Below, in pieces: positions 1 to 6,932 of a stretch of 7,073 nt of DNA. The translations under genes were made by a program, and so were the position numbers. Under the pieces are notes generated by a model. The model did no database searches. It had not been told where the DNA came from and was given only the letters and a program-made list of their open reading frames with translations. Every line of letters starts with the position of its first letter. The stretch's first letter is position 1. Source of the stretch: Candidatus Neoanaerotignum tabaqchaliae. Lineage in GTDB: Bacteria; Bacillota; Clostridia; Lachnospirales; Anaerotignaceae. The stretch covers positions 1 to 7,073 of the forward strand of contig CAJFUS010000192.1 in assembly GCA_904420235.1 (NCBI GenBank). Reading direction: 5' to 3'.

Positions 1-108
1 AAGGCATTTGTCAATATAAAAAATAGCATAAAGTTATCCACTCAAAAAAACAAATTGCACAAAATTCTCTGGTTTTTAAAACCTGAGCTTTAATAATTAA
101 AATGCGGC

Positions 109-168
109 AAAAAAATAAACAGCCTTGGCTGCCGGCCACTAAGGCCTTAAAACCATGGCTGTTTTATT
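109..168 (-). terminator. Intrinsic terminator of the phosphoglycerate mutase gene
   Basis: The stem pairs 117-124 with 157-164 (8 bp, AAACAGCC with GGCTGTTT). It continues as a 3-bp inner stem (126-128 with 153-155) after a T/T mismatch. The loop holds a small GGCC/GGCC hairpin (134-137 with 143-146). On the minus strand the stem is followed by A and seven T (115-109), and it begins 4 nt after the stop codon at 169-171, so it fits as this gene's terminator. The plus strand also ends in a T-rich run (162-175), so the site could work in both directions. No gene reading towards it from the left is visible. Confidence 0.8.
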
Positions 169-1371
169 TTATTTTCTTAAAAAAAGTCTTGAAAGCTCAG
201 GACCGTTTGGAATATAAAGCCCTGTTTTGGCAGCCGCTTCCTCGCTGAATGTGTCTATGCCCTCTACCGGCTCGTTGCTTCTGTATATTATAAAAGGCAC
301 AGCGTCTCTGGCGTGGGTTTTAGTTGATATAGGCGTTGGGTGGTCAGGAAGAACCATTATTGTATAATCCTCTCCGGCTTCCTCAAGGCCCTTTGTAAGA
401 GGCCCGACTATATCCCTGTCTATAAGTTCTATGGATTTAACCTTGTTGTCAATTTCTCCCCTGTGTCCGCACTCGTCTGGAGCTTCCACATGTATATAAA
501 CATAGTCGTTGCCATTCTCAACAAGAGATTTTAAAGCGGCTTTGCCCTTATTCGCAAAGTTTGTTGTTATGTTTCCTGTTGCGCCCTCAACGTTTATAAC
601 ATCCAGGCCCGCTGTTATACCAATGCCCTTTATAAGGTCAACGGCCGATATTACTGAACCCTTAAGTCCAAACATCTCTTTAAAATTAGGTATTGCCGGA
701 CGTGTGCCCTCACCCCAAAGCCAAATGGCATTAGCCGGATTAAGTCCCCTCTTTTTTCTCTCTATATTTACTGGGTGATTTTTAAGAACGTCATAACTTT
801 TTTTCATCATGCCAAGCAAAGTATCGTTTTTAGGAAGATATTCTCCTATAACTCTGTCGGAAATATCATGGGGTGGCGTTAAACCAAGGCCGTTAGGCCC
901 CTTGTGCCATATCATGCAGTGCCTGTAACTTACTCCGGAATAAAACTTTATAATGTCGTTCTCAAAAGCTTCGTTTACGGCCTTTATAATTTCCGCCGCT
1001 TCAGCCGTAGTTATTTCCTGAGCGCTGTAATCAGCCATAACTTTTTTCTCAAAAGGCTCGTCGTCCGAAAGCGTAACAAGATTGCACCTGAAAGCTATAT
1101 CGTCCGGCGCCATATCTATGCCTATGCTCATGGCTTCAAGGGGAGAACGTCCCGTATAACAGCTTACGGGGTCATAGCCCATTGCCGAAAGATTGGCAAC
1201 ATCGCTTCCGGGATTCAGACTTTCGGGCACAGTTTTAACAATACCTGCTGTGGCTTTTTTGGCAAGCCTTTCCATATTTGGCTTGAAAGCGGCGGCCATT
1301 GGTGTTTTTCCATTTAATTCCTTCAATGGGTAATCGGCCATGCCGTCGCACAGCATTACTATATATTTCAT
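169..1371 (-). CDS. apgM: Cofactor-independent phosphoglycerate mutase, ApgM type (possible homoserine kinase)
   Basis: This 400-residue protein belongs to the alkaline-phosphatase superfamily and is full length for the ApgM (archaeal-type, 2,3-bisphosphoglycerate-independent) branch. Visible active-site elements are the N-terminal metal aspartate in MLCDGMAD (Asp9), the nucleophile segment NPGSDVANL (Ser56, Asp57), HVEAPDECGHRG (294-305, His294, Asp299, His303), DHPTP (Asp343, His344) and the late histidine in KTHARDAVPF (His353). ApgM enzymes interconvert 3- and 2-phosphoglycerate in the cytosol using divalent metals. A closely related bacterial clade has been proposed to be a homoserine kinase in threonine synthesis, and motif reading alone cannot separate the two. 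Neighbours give no help, since no thr or glycolytic gene is in the window. The ATG start at 1371-1369 is supported by AGTGAGG at 1386-1380. The gene has its own promoter and terminator and appears monocistronic. The fold and family are certain, the substrate is not. Confidence 0.93.
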   Translation of the reverse strand: MKYIVMLCDGMADYPLKELNGKTPMAAAFKPNMERLAKKATAGIVKTVPESLNPGSDVANLSAMGYDPVSCYTGRSPLEAMSIGIDMAPDDIAFRCNLVTLSDDEPFEKKVMADYSAQEITTAEAAEIIKAVNEAFENDIIKFYSGVSYRHCMIWHKGPNGLGLTPPHDISDRVIGEYLPKNDTLLGMMKKSYDVLKNHPVNIERKKRGLNPANAIWLWGEGTRPAIPNFKEMFGLKGSVISAVDLIKGIGITAGLDVINVEGATGNITTNFANKGKAALKSLVENGNDYVYIHVEAPDECGHRGEIDNKVKSIELIDRDIVGPLTKGLEEAGEDYTIMVLPDHPTPISTKTHARDAVPFIIYRSNEPVEGIDTFSEEAAAKTGLYIPNGPELSRLFLRK

Positions 1372-1415
1372 AATTTTTACCTCACTTTTATACTCAGTTT
1401 AATTGCGATAGGCCC

Positions 1416-1444
1416 ATTATAATACATAAAAATCATAAATTCAA
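1416..1444 (-). promoter_or_regulatory. Sigma-A-type promoter of the ApgM-family gene
   Basis: On the minus strand TTGAAT (1444-1439) is followed by exactly 17 nt and a consensus TATAAT (1421-1416). Transcription would start near 1409 and give a leader of about 38 nt before the ATG at 1371. This separates the gene from the ABC operon upstream and makes it an independent unit. Confidence 0.75.
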
Positions 1445-1448
1445 CATT

Positions 1449-1468
1449 AAAAGCCGACCGCCGCTTTT
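1449..1468 (-). terminator. Short hairpin with T4 tail just upstream of the promoter
   Basis: AAAAGC (1449-1454) pairs with GCTTTT (1463-1468) around an 8-nt GC-rich loop. On the minus strand the stem ends in GCTTTT and lies immediately upstream of the -35 box at 1444. It could be a weak backup terminator for RNA from the ABC operon. The stem is only 6 bp and the T run is short, so the call is weak. Confidence 0.3.
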
Positions 1469-1489
1469 CACCGGTTTAACCTTAAAAAT

Positions 1490-1622
1490 ACAAAAAACGC
1501 CCCATAACGGCTCATATATAAGAAAATCACGTTGTGTTTTTAATTTTCTTATTCCAAGAGCCGCCGTCCTTAAGCTTCAAAAACCACGTTTTTTAGCTCG
1601 AAAGACAAAAGGCGTTTTTTGT
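1490..1622. other. Nested inverted-repeat element, candidate structured RNA or bidirectional terminator
   Basis: A perfect 12-bp inverted repeat (1490-1501, ACAAAAAACGCC, with 1611-1622) encloses two further hairpins. The first pairs 1508-1513 (CGGCTC) with 1558-1563 and then 1518-1527 (ATAAGAAAAT) with 1543-1552, a perfect 10 bp. The second pairs AAAAAC with GTTTTT around CAC near 1579-1593, flanked by AGCT/AGCT. The result on paper is a three-way junction. On either strand the closing stem ends in GGCGTTTTTTGT, a U run that looks like an intrinsic terminator. On the minus strand it lies just after the last gene of the ABC operon (stop at 1640), so it may be that operon's 3' end. It might equally be a small RNA or a dispersed palindromic repeat. 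No known RNA family was recognised. Confidence 0.5.
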
Positions 1623-1639
1623 TCTAAATATTTTTAACG

Positions 1640-1996
1640 TTATATAAAATCAATAAATTTTGTTCCCTTAAATTTCAGCAAACCAAGCTGATTTTCCTCT
1701 ATGGCATCATACTGCTCATCAGTCAGGTTAAGCCTAAACTCATCTCCGCCTTCGGTTTTGAAAACGGCATACCGCACAGTATGACTGAAACTTATGAAAC
1801 CGTGGGCTCCCGACATATCCCCGGCATTTGGCTGTTGATTAAAAAACACCTCCATATCCTTACAAATAACCCTTGCCATAACCTCGGTAACAGGTGAATC
1901 TATATTTTTGACACTTTCTCGAATGCCTTTTAAAGCCACTGCGAAAAAGCAGACCGCCGCCATAAGAAACGCCGCGCAATATACCAATAACAGCAC
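1640..1996 (-). CDS. DUF2500 family membrane protein (YhhM-like)
   Basis: This small protein of about 118 residues has one N-terminal membrane segment (about residues 2-22, LLLVYCAAFLMAAVCFFAVAL) followed by a soluble domain. Its C-terminal part, with FRLNLTDEQYDAI and then GLLKFKGTKFIDFI, matches the hallmark end of the DUF2500 family as I remember it from E. coli YhhM (FRLDAQQYHAL, then KGTRFVSF). The family has no established function. The gene is the last of the ABC operon, beginning 19 nt after the permease stop, so a role alongside that transporter is inferred. The start is uncertain. The GTG at 1996-1994 has AAAGG (2003-1999) only 2 nt upstream, which is too close for a normal ribosome site. 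The in-frame TTG at 1987-1985, giving 115 residues, has 11 nt spacing, and the CTG at 1993 has 5. The protein is otherwise intact. Confidence 0.85.
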   Translation of the reverse strand: MLLLVYCAAFLMAAVCFFAVALKGIRESVKNIDSPVTEVMARVICKDMEVFFNQQPNAGDMSGAHGFISFSHTVRYAVFKTEGGDEFRLNLTDEQYDAIEENQLGLLKFKGTKFIDFI

Positions 1997-2015
1997 CGCC
2001 TTTCAAGTTCAAAAA

Positions 2016-3323
2016 TCACTCCGTTTTTATGGCCGCCAAAGCGCTTAGTTTAGTCGCCCTCACCGCTGGGAAAAATCCTGCTAAAACACCTACTAATGTG
2101 GCAAATCCCACTCCCACAATAGCCAGCCATATTGGTATCATGGATATACTGTCTCCTCGGCCCATATTGGCGCTCACAACATTAACTATTTTTGATACTC
2201 CAAAGCTCAGGCCCATTCCCACAAGTCCGCCCATAAAACCTATAAAGGCTGCCTCTGTTAAAAACAGTCGTCGTATGTCTGAAACCGTGGCGCCTATAAC
2301 CTTCATAACGCCAATTTCCCTTGTGCGCTCATAAATGCTCATAACCATTGTATTTGCTATACCTATGGCGGCAACAAAAAGCGATATAGCTCCTATTGCG
2401 CCAAGCACCATTTGAAGCATTTTTGAAGTCTCCTGAGCCGAATTAAGATAGTCCACAAGGCTGTATGTCTCAAACCCCATATCTTTTATTATTTTTTGTA
2501 TGTCCTCAACGTCGTTCATATCTGTAACCTTAACCATGGCTCTGTCATAAACTCCTTTTTTAGAATTTTGAGAGCTATTATTATTTGGATTGTCTTGCTT
2601 TTTTTGATATTTTTCTCTTTCGGCAACAATTTTTTCCAAGTCCTTAAGTGACATAATGGTAACATAACTGTTTTGGTCAGTCTCGTTCATAACGCCCACA
2701 ACCTCTACTTTTTTAGGCTTGATGGACTTGTCCATGTCCTTTGTTCCATAACTGTTGTCATATGTAATTTGAAACTTGTCCTCATAAGGATTAATCTCTA
2801 TCGACTGGCTGCTGTTCCACCTATACTGCCAGCTTAATTTAGGGTTATAAAATCCCTCAAGAGCATAGGCACTTAACACAATAGCCATCGAGTCGCCTTC
2901 CTGAAGTGTACGTCCCGACTGTACTTTAAATCCCATCTGCTCCATTGTTTCCGGCAATATTCCCATTACGCTTGTGTCATAAACATAACGGCCGTCTATA
3001 ATTGTAAAATAATCCTGCTTAACGGGCGTAACGGCCTCAACGCCGGTTATTTGGCTTATTTGCTCAAGGGTTTTAGCGTTAAGCTCAACTTTTTCTTTAT
3101 TTTTTGATGTATCAGCACTGTAAGGCACATTAACGTTTATAACCGTAAGGCTTCCCATTTCCTCAATTTGAGTTTTATAGCCCTCGTTCATGCCTATGCC
3201 TACTGAAATCATAACAACTATCGACGCCGTTCCTATTATAACACCAAGCACAGTAAGAAAGGTTCGCATTTTCCTCTTCCACAGGTTTCGCACAGCCATG
3301 TTTATTAAATCAAAGCTGCTCAT
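2016..3323 (-). CDS. ABC transporter permease, MacB/FtsX type
   Basis: The protein is 435 residues long when started at the ATG at 3323-3321, which has AAGGAAAGGA a few bases upstream. A TTG at 3350 would add nine residues (a Lys/Arg-rich lead) but has no ribosome site. The order is typical of MacB permeases: one N-terminal membrane segment (about 22-44) after the MacB-like lead AVRNLWKRKMRTFLTVLGVIIG, a large extracytoplasmic domain (about 45-303), then three C-terminal membrane segments (about 304-328, 358-382, 397-419). The cytoplasmic signature YERTREIGVMKVIGAT (331-346) is the FtsX coupling region that contacts the ATPase. A low-complexity Lys/Asn/Ser-rich stretch (about 240-256) interrupts the external domain. 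MacB-type permeases usually work by mechanotransmission rather than classic transport. The start codon lies inside the 3' end of the upstream gene (14-nt overlap), implying translational coupling. The substrate is unknown. Confidence 0.92.
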   Translation of the reverse strand: MSSFDLINMAVRNLWKRKMRTFLTVLGVIIGTASIVVMISVGIGMNEGYKTQIEEMGSLTVINVNVPYSADTSKNKEKVELNAKTLEQISQITGVEAVTPVKQDYFTIIDGRYVYDTSVMGILPETMEQMGFKVQSGRTLQEGDSMAIVLSAYALEGFYNPKLSWQYRWNSSQSIEINPYEDKFQITYDNSYGTKDMDKSIKPKKVEVVGVMNETDQNSYVTIMSLKDLEKIVAEREKYQKKQDNPNNNSSQNSKKGVYDRAMVKVTDMNDVEDIQKIIKDMGFETYSLVDYLNSAQETSKMLQMVLGAIGAISLFVAAIGIANTMVMSIYERTREIGVMKVIGATVSDIRRLFLTEAAFIGFMGGLVGMGLSFGVSKIVNVVSANMGRGDSISMIPIWLAIVGVGFATLVGVLAGFFPAVRATKLSALAAIKTE

Positions 3324-5469
3324 TATTATCCTTTCCTTCCATTTCATCAATACTGTCTGCCGCTTCCAAATCCTCTTTTATAAGTCTTGCCGCTCTTTTT
3401 GCTTTAATAACTTTAATTGCTATAAGAATAAGTATAACTAAAGCAATGCAAACACCTATTATGGCTTTTGTTTTAACACTCATTCCCGTTTCAACGCCAG
3501 CGTTTGGATCCATTGGCATTCCGTTTTCGTCATACATTGTATCGTCAATAGGAACCGGTTCTGTCCCTTCTATTGTATACTCTCTAACGTCCTCAATTGT
3601 TTTTCCACTTGGGTCGTCATAGGATATTTTAAGTTTAACATTGTTTGTTCCAACATTCATAACTGAGAAACTGCCCTCATAATAATTGCTGTCACCTGGC
3701 GAGCAGTTTCCTATATAAACGCTCTTATTTTGTGTGTCAACATCTCCTTCAAGAGCAACCTTAAGATTGCTTACATCAACCTTGCCAGTGTTGTATATAT
3801 CAAAATAAACGCTTATGGGCATTCCTACCTCGCTTGTTTCAGGAATAAAAATCTCGCTTGTCTCAATTTCCGAAACCTGCTGAACGTTTATTCCAAGAAG
3901 TTCTGTTGATGTATACTCATTCCCGCTTTCGTCCTCATATTCAAAATTAACCGTAAGTGTATATGTTTTTGGCTGGGCTGAAGGCACAGTGTAAAGGGTC
4001 ATTGTTTTTTCTACGCTGCCTTTCGCCGGTATTGAATCATAATAGAATGTATTGCTGCTGTCAACAGGCGTAAACACGTTTCCGCTTTTATCGTTCTCTG
4101 ACGATGTTTCCTCAACCATTGTAAGGAACATTTTAACATTTTTAACAGCTTTTTCATAATGAGTATTCAAAAACTTCATTGTAAGGTCAAAGTTTTGTCC
4201 CGCCATAACTATAACTGGGTCGCTTTGATACTCGCTTACAATAATTTTAGGTTTGCTCTCTTTTTTCTCCTCTCCTTCGTTGTCCTTTTCCGGATTTGAC
4301 ACATTGGCTCCTGCGTACTGACTGAATGTATAGTCCTTTCCGCCCATCTTATATTCTACTTTAAATTCCACCGTATAGTTTCTTGATATGGCGTTTCCGG
4401 TGGCGGCAAATGTAAAATTAAGTTTTTCTTCCTGTCCCGGAGCCATTTCCTTAATCGAATATGTGCTGTTGCTTTTTGGAACAACATTTCCGCCCTCTCC
4501 ATATTCTGCCGCAGTAATCTTAACGTTTTCAGCTGTTCCGTCACCGTAATTTTTAAGTGTGAAGCTTACGTCAAAATTCTCGTTGACACCATAAACTCCA
4601 GTCGGTTCGGTTAAGTTTTCTATGCGCAGGTCCGCGCTTTCACCAACACCATTTCCTACGGCTATAAAATATTTTTCCTCATATGTATACTCTGTGCCGT
4701 TTTCGTCTTTATATGTCGCTTTTATGGTTATAGGATAGTTTCCGTCCTCCATGCTGCTATTTGTTGTAAGGCCAAACGACAGTTTTTCTCTTGTTCCGGC
4801 AAATATTTTTGAAAAGTTCTTTTGGTTCGTTCCCTTAACACCCACTGCGGCAGGGTCGAGATTTTCCAAAGAAACAACTGTGTCATACATATTAAGAGGG
4901 CCTTGGTTTATAAGCTCAAATGATATATTAGCTGTATCTCCGGCAGAGAGCGATGAAGGTTCCAACTTAAAATTATCAAACTTAAACACAGGCTTTGATG
5001 AAGTGTTTTTAAGTCTTAAATATATTGTAGAGCTGCTGTCAAAATTAACATTATCTGCGTTGAAATATGTAAATTTAATATTTACTCCATATGTTTTGGT
5101 AGCGGCGCTTCTGTCAGCCTCCACAATAAGGGTTATGGTTCTTTCACCATTTGCCGATATTTTTCCTATGTTATTTGAACTTCCCTCTATGCTAAGAGAA
5201 AGAGGATTGCCCTCAACCTCGGCAACAGACGGCATAACAACAACAGATGACGCCGCGCTTCCGCTTGTGTTTCTAAGTCTCAGCTCTATTTTATTTGTCC
5301 TTCCGGCTTCAATATCAAACACTGTGCCGTTTACAATGTTTATAACCGGAGTTCCTGCCGGAACATCAGGCTCCTCCTCACCGTCTGCTGCAAAAGATAA
5401 AATGCTGAACGATATTGTTAAAATAATGGTTATTAAAATAGAAATTAAATTTTTAAATTTAAACATCAT
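3310..5469 (-). CDS. Membrane-anchored surface protein with tandem Ig-like (CARDB/NEW3-type) domains
   Basis: The protein is 719 residues long from the ATG at 5469-5467, which sits 6 nt after a strong GGGGAGG (5482-5476). An upstream TTG at 5484 would overlap that site and is rejected. A signal peptide (about 1-28: KFK, a hydrophobic core, then SFAADG) is followed by an acidic linker and about five beta-rich repeats, roughly at 43-155, 163-271, 279-390, 408-530 and 537-635. Each repeat carries a pattern such as 'I.F.L.N.G....NV.V' and ends in tyrosine-rich strands (YTVEFKVEY, YTLTVNFEY). This matches the CARDB/NEW3, COG1361-like class of extracellular Ig folds. An acidic proline-containing stalk leads to one membrane segment (669-687) and a charged cytoplasmic tail (688-719). 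It lies between the ATPase (17-nt gap) and the permease (14-nt overlap), so it is probably the extracellular partner of that transporter. Its ligand is unknown. The repeat boundaries are estimates by eye. Confidence 0.88.
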   Translation of the reverse strand: MMFKFKNLISILITIILTISFSILSFAADGEEEPDVPAGTPVINIVNGTVFDIEAGRTNKIELRLRNTSGSAASSVVVMPSVAEVEGNPLSLSIEGSSNNIGKISANGERTITLIVEADRSAATKTYGVNIKFTYFNADNVNFDSSSTIYLRLKNTSSKPVFKFDNFKLEPSSLSAGDTANISFELINQGPLNMYDTVVSLENLDPAAVGVKGTNQKNFSKIFAGTREKLSFGLTTNSSMEDGNYPITIKATYKDENGTEYTYEEKYFIAVGNGVGESADLRIENLTEPTGVYGVNENFDVSFTLKNYGDGTAENVKITAAEYGEGGNVVPKSNSTYSIKEMAPGQEEKLNFTFAATGNAISRNYTVEFKVEYKMGGKDYTFSQYAGANVSNPEKDNEGEEKKESKPKIIVSEYQSDPVIVMAGQNFDLTMKFLNTHYEKAVKNVKMFLTMVEETSSENDKSGNVFTPVDSSNTFYYDSIPAKGSVEKTMTLYTVPSAQPKTYTLTVNFEYEDESGNEYTSTELLGINVQQVSEIETSEIFIPETSEVGMPISVYFDIYNTGKVDVSNLKVALEGDVDTQNKSVYIGNCSPGDSNYYEGSFSVMNVGTNNVKLKISYDDPSGKTIEDVREYTIEGTEPVPIDDTMYDENGMPMDPNAGVETGMSVKTKAIIGVCIALVILILIAIKVIKAKRAARLIKEDLEAADSIDEMEGKDNNEQL

Positions 5470-5486
5470 CTTCTTCCTCCCCAAAA

Positions 5487-6209
5487 TTATGTCAGCTCTT
5501 GGCTGTGCTTTATAATGTTGTCGTTTACATCAATTTTTTCAACTTTGCCGTCTGAAATATGTATAATTCTTTGGGCATAGGCCGATATTTCCATATCGTG
5601 AGTAACTATAATAAGGGTTTGTTTGTTTTTTCCGCAAAGGCCCATCATCAAATCCATCATTTGATATGTGGTTTTTGTATCAAGATTTCCTGTTGGCTCG
5701 TCGGCAAAAACTATCTCTGGATTGTTTACAAAGGCTCTTGCTATAGATACCCTTTGCTGCTGTCCGCCCGAAAGCTGCGATGGCTTATGAGAAGCTCTTT
5801 CCTCAAGACCAACAGCCTTAAGCATTTCCATAGCCCGCTCCTTCCTTTCCTTAACGCCGACCCGCTTAAATATAAGCGGAAGTGTTACGTTTTCAAGGGC
5901 TGTAAGATTTCCAAGAAGGTTATAGGACTGAAAAACAAAGCCAATATACTTTTGCCTAAATTTAGCAAGCTGTGTTTCGTTCATTCTCTCAACATGCAGG
6001 CCGTGTATTATTATCTCTCCCTTTGTCGGCTTTTCAAGGCCCGATATAAGGTTAAGCAAAGTGGATTTTCCCGAGCCTGATTTTCCCAAAAGGCATGTTA
6101 CGCTGCCCTTTTCAAAATTGAGTGATATATTGTTTACGGCCGCTATTTTTTCGTCACCCATGCGGTATATTTTTTTCAAATTTTTAAGCTTTATTATATC
6201 CTCAGACAA
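5487..6209 (-). CDS. ABC transporter ATP-binding protein, MacB/LolD type
   Basis: This 240-residue cytoplasmic ATPase has every catalytic element: Walker A GKSGSGKST (42-50), Q-loop FVFQSYNL (Gln94), signature LSGGQQQR (146-153), Walker B EIVFADEP with catalytic Glu171, D-loop GNLDT (174-178) and H-loop THD (His204). The length, the ALENVTLPL segment after the Q-loop and the signature are typical of the LolD/MacB/FtsE group that pairs with MacB/FtsX permeases, as here. It is the first gene of a four-gene operon. The start is TTG at 6209-6207: GAGGTG (6222-6217) lies 7 nt upstream, an in-frame stop lies just before it, and no later ATG would preserve the N-terminal strand IIKLKNLKK. A nearby out-of-frame ATG (6216-6214) opens only a four-codon reading frame. 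The substrate cannot be told from the ATPase. Confidence 0.95.
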   Translation of the reverse strand: MSEDIIKLKNLKKIYRMGDEKIAAVNNISLNFEKGSVTCLLGKSGSGKSTLLNLISGLEKPTKGEIIIHGLHVERMNETQLAKFRQKYIGFVFQSYNLLGNLTALENVTLPLIFKRVGVKERKERAMEMLKAVGLEERASHKPSQLSGGQQQRVSIARAFVNNPEIVFADEPTGNLDTKTTYQMMDLMMGLCGKNKQTLIIVTHDMEISAYAQRIIHISDGKVEKIDVNDNIIKHSQELT

Positions 6210-6307
6210 TACTCATCACCTCAATTCAAAATTCTTCTTTAACCTTTCTTTAATACTAATTTACCATAAAAATTTGTTTATTTCCATTACTGAATTCTTA
6301 AATTTAT

Positions 6308-6337
6308 TGTATAATGTGTTAATTAAAATCCAATCAA
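6308..6337 (-). promoter_or_regulatory. Candidate promoter of the ABC operon
   Basis: On the minus strand TTGATT (6337-6332) is followed by 18 nt and TATACA (6313-6308), each 4 of 6 to consensus. Transcription would begin near 6300 and leave a leader of about 90 nt. The area is so AT-rich that other hexamer pairs are possible. A plus-strand TATAAT (6310-6315) overlaps the same bases but has no good -35 partner. Confidence 0.25.
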
Positions 6338-6370
6338 ATTAATTATTTGTTAATAATATTCATTAATACT

Positions 6371-6390
6371 TTGTTTTATCTGTAAAACAA
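6371..6390. repeat. Perfect inverted repeat upstream of the YbaK-type gene
   Basis: TTGTTTTA (6371-6378) and TAAAACAA (6383-6390) form a perfect 8-bp inverted repeat around TCTG. A second, shorter one (AAAACA-T-TGTTTT, about 6408-6420) lies 17 nt further on, within the spacer of the candidate promoter. The pair resembles operator half-sites, but AT-only repeats in an AT-rich gap can arise by chance. Confidence 0.35.
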
Positions 6391-6402
6391 TATTTATAAC
6401 AC

Positions 6403-6431
6403 TTGAGAAAACATTGTTTTTTTGGTATTTT
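6403..6431 (+). promoter_or_regulatory. Promoter of the YbaK-type gene
   Basis: TTGAGA (6403-6408, 5 of 6) is followed by 17 nt and TATTTT (6426-6431, 4 of 6), with TGG directly before it, which makes an extended -10 element. Transcription would start near 6438, giving a leader of about 24 nt to the ATG at 6462 that still contains the GGGAG ribosome site. Confidence 0.5.
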
Positions 6432-6461
6432 ATTAATAAAAACAAAAGGGAGCTGTTTAAA

Positions 6462-6932
6462 ATGTCTATAGAAAACGCCAGAAAACATCTTGCAAAGTTT
6501 GGAAGGGACAAAGATATACTTGAGTTTAACGTATCAAGCGCCACAGTATCTTTAGCCGCCGAAGCCCTTAATGTTGTTCCTTCCAGAATAACAAAAACTT
6601 TAGCCTTTAAAAAAGATGACTCGTGCATACTTATAGGTATGGCTGGCGATGCCAGAATTGACAACAAAAAATTTAAAGAGGAATTTGGATTCAAGGCTAA
6701 AATGCTTTCACCAGAGGAAACATTGGCTTTAACTGGCCATGCTGTTGGCGGCGTATGCGCATTTGGTGTGCCTGAAAACATAGAATCATATCTTGATGTT
6801 TCACTTAAAAGATTTAACACTGTTTTCCCTGCCTGTGGAAGCTCAAACTCCGCGATAGAGCTTACCTGTGACGACCTTTTTAATATAACCGCTTCAGTTA
6901 AATGGATAGATGTGTGCAAAGATTGGCAATAA
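6462..6932 (+). CDS. YbaK/EbsC family aminoacyl-tRNA deacylase
   Basis: The protein has 156 residues from the ATG at 6462, preceded by AAAGGGAG 9 nt upstream. The open frame extends to 6414, but that part has no ribosome site and lies in promoter DNA. It is a single free-standing editing domain. The family features seen are PSRITKTLAFK with the expected conserved lysine (Lys45), a GMAGDARID strand (59-67), GHAVGGVCAFGVP (92-104, glycine-rich loop) and FPACGSSNSAIELTCDDL (122-139). Family members hydrolyse mischarged tRNAs, usually Cys- or Ala-tRNA(Pro), after prolyl-tRNA synthetase errs, acting in the cytosol. Which mischarged tRNA this one clears cannot be told from sequence. Many clostridial genomes carry several such genes. 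It is transcribed away from the ABC operon and appears to stand alone. No convincing intrinsic terminator of its own follows; the T-tailed hairpin at 7010-7056 could serve. Confidence 0.9.
   Translation: MSIENARKHLAKFGRDKDILEFNVSSATVSLAAEALNVVPSRITKTLAFKKDDSCILIGMAGDARIDNKKFKEEFGFKAKMLSPEETLALTGHAVGGVCAFGVPENIESYLDVSLKRFNTVFPACGSSNSAIELTCDDLFNITASVKWIDVCKDWQ

Noticed and set aside
9..14. Minus-strand TTGACA, a perfect -35 hexamer pointing out of the window
   Set aside because: Its -10 partner would lie beyond position 1, so it cannot be tested here. It could be the promoter of a gene to the left.
34..42. DnaA-box-like TTATCCACT
   Set aside because: It is one isolated 8-of-9 match with no cluster and no dnaA, dnaN or origin-type context, so it is probably chance.
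904..1317. 137-codon plus-strand open frame opposite the ApgM-type gene
   Set aside because: It is antisense to a gene with all catalytic motifs, with no start signal and an unremarkable composition.
4751..5515. 254-codon plus-strand open frame opposite the Ig-domain protein gene
   Set aside because: It is fully antisense to a well-supported gene with signal peptide, repeats and anchor. It has no ribosome site or recognisable domain and looks like a shadow of the opposite strand's codon bias.
6310..6315. Plus-strand TATAAT as a promoter for the YbaK-type gene
   Set aside because: No -35-like hexamer lies at 16-18 nt spacing, and the pair at 6403-6431 is closer to the gene and better matched.
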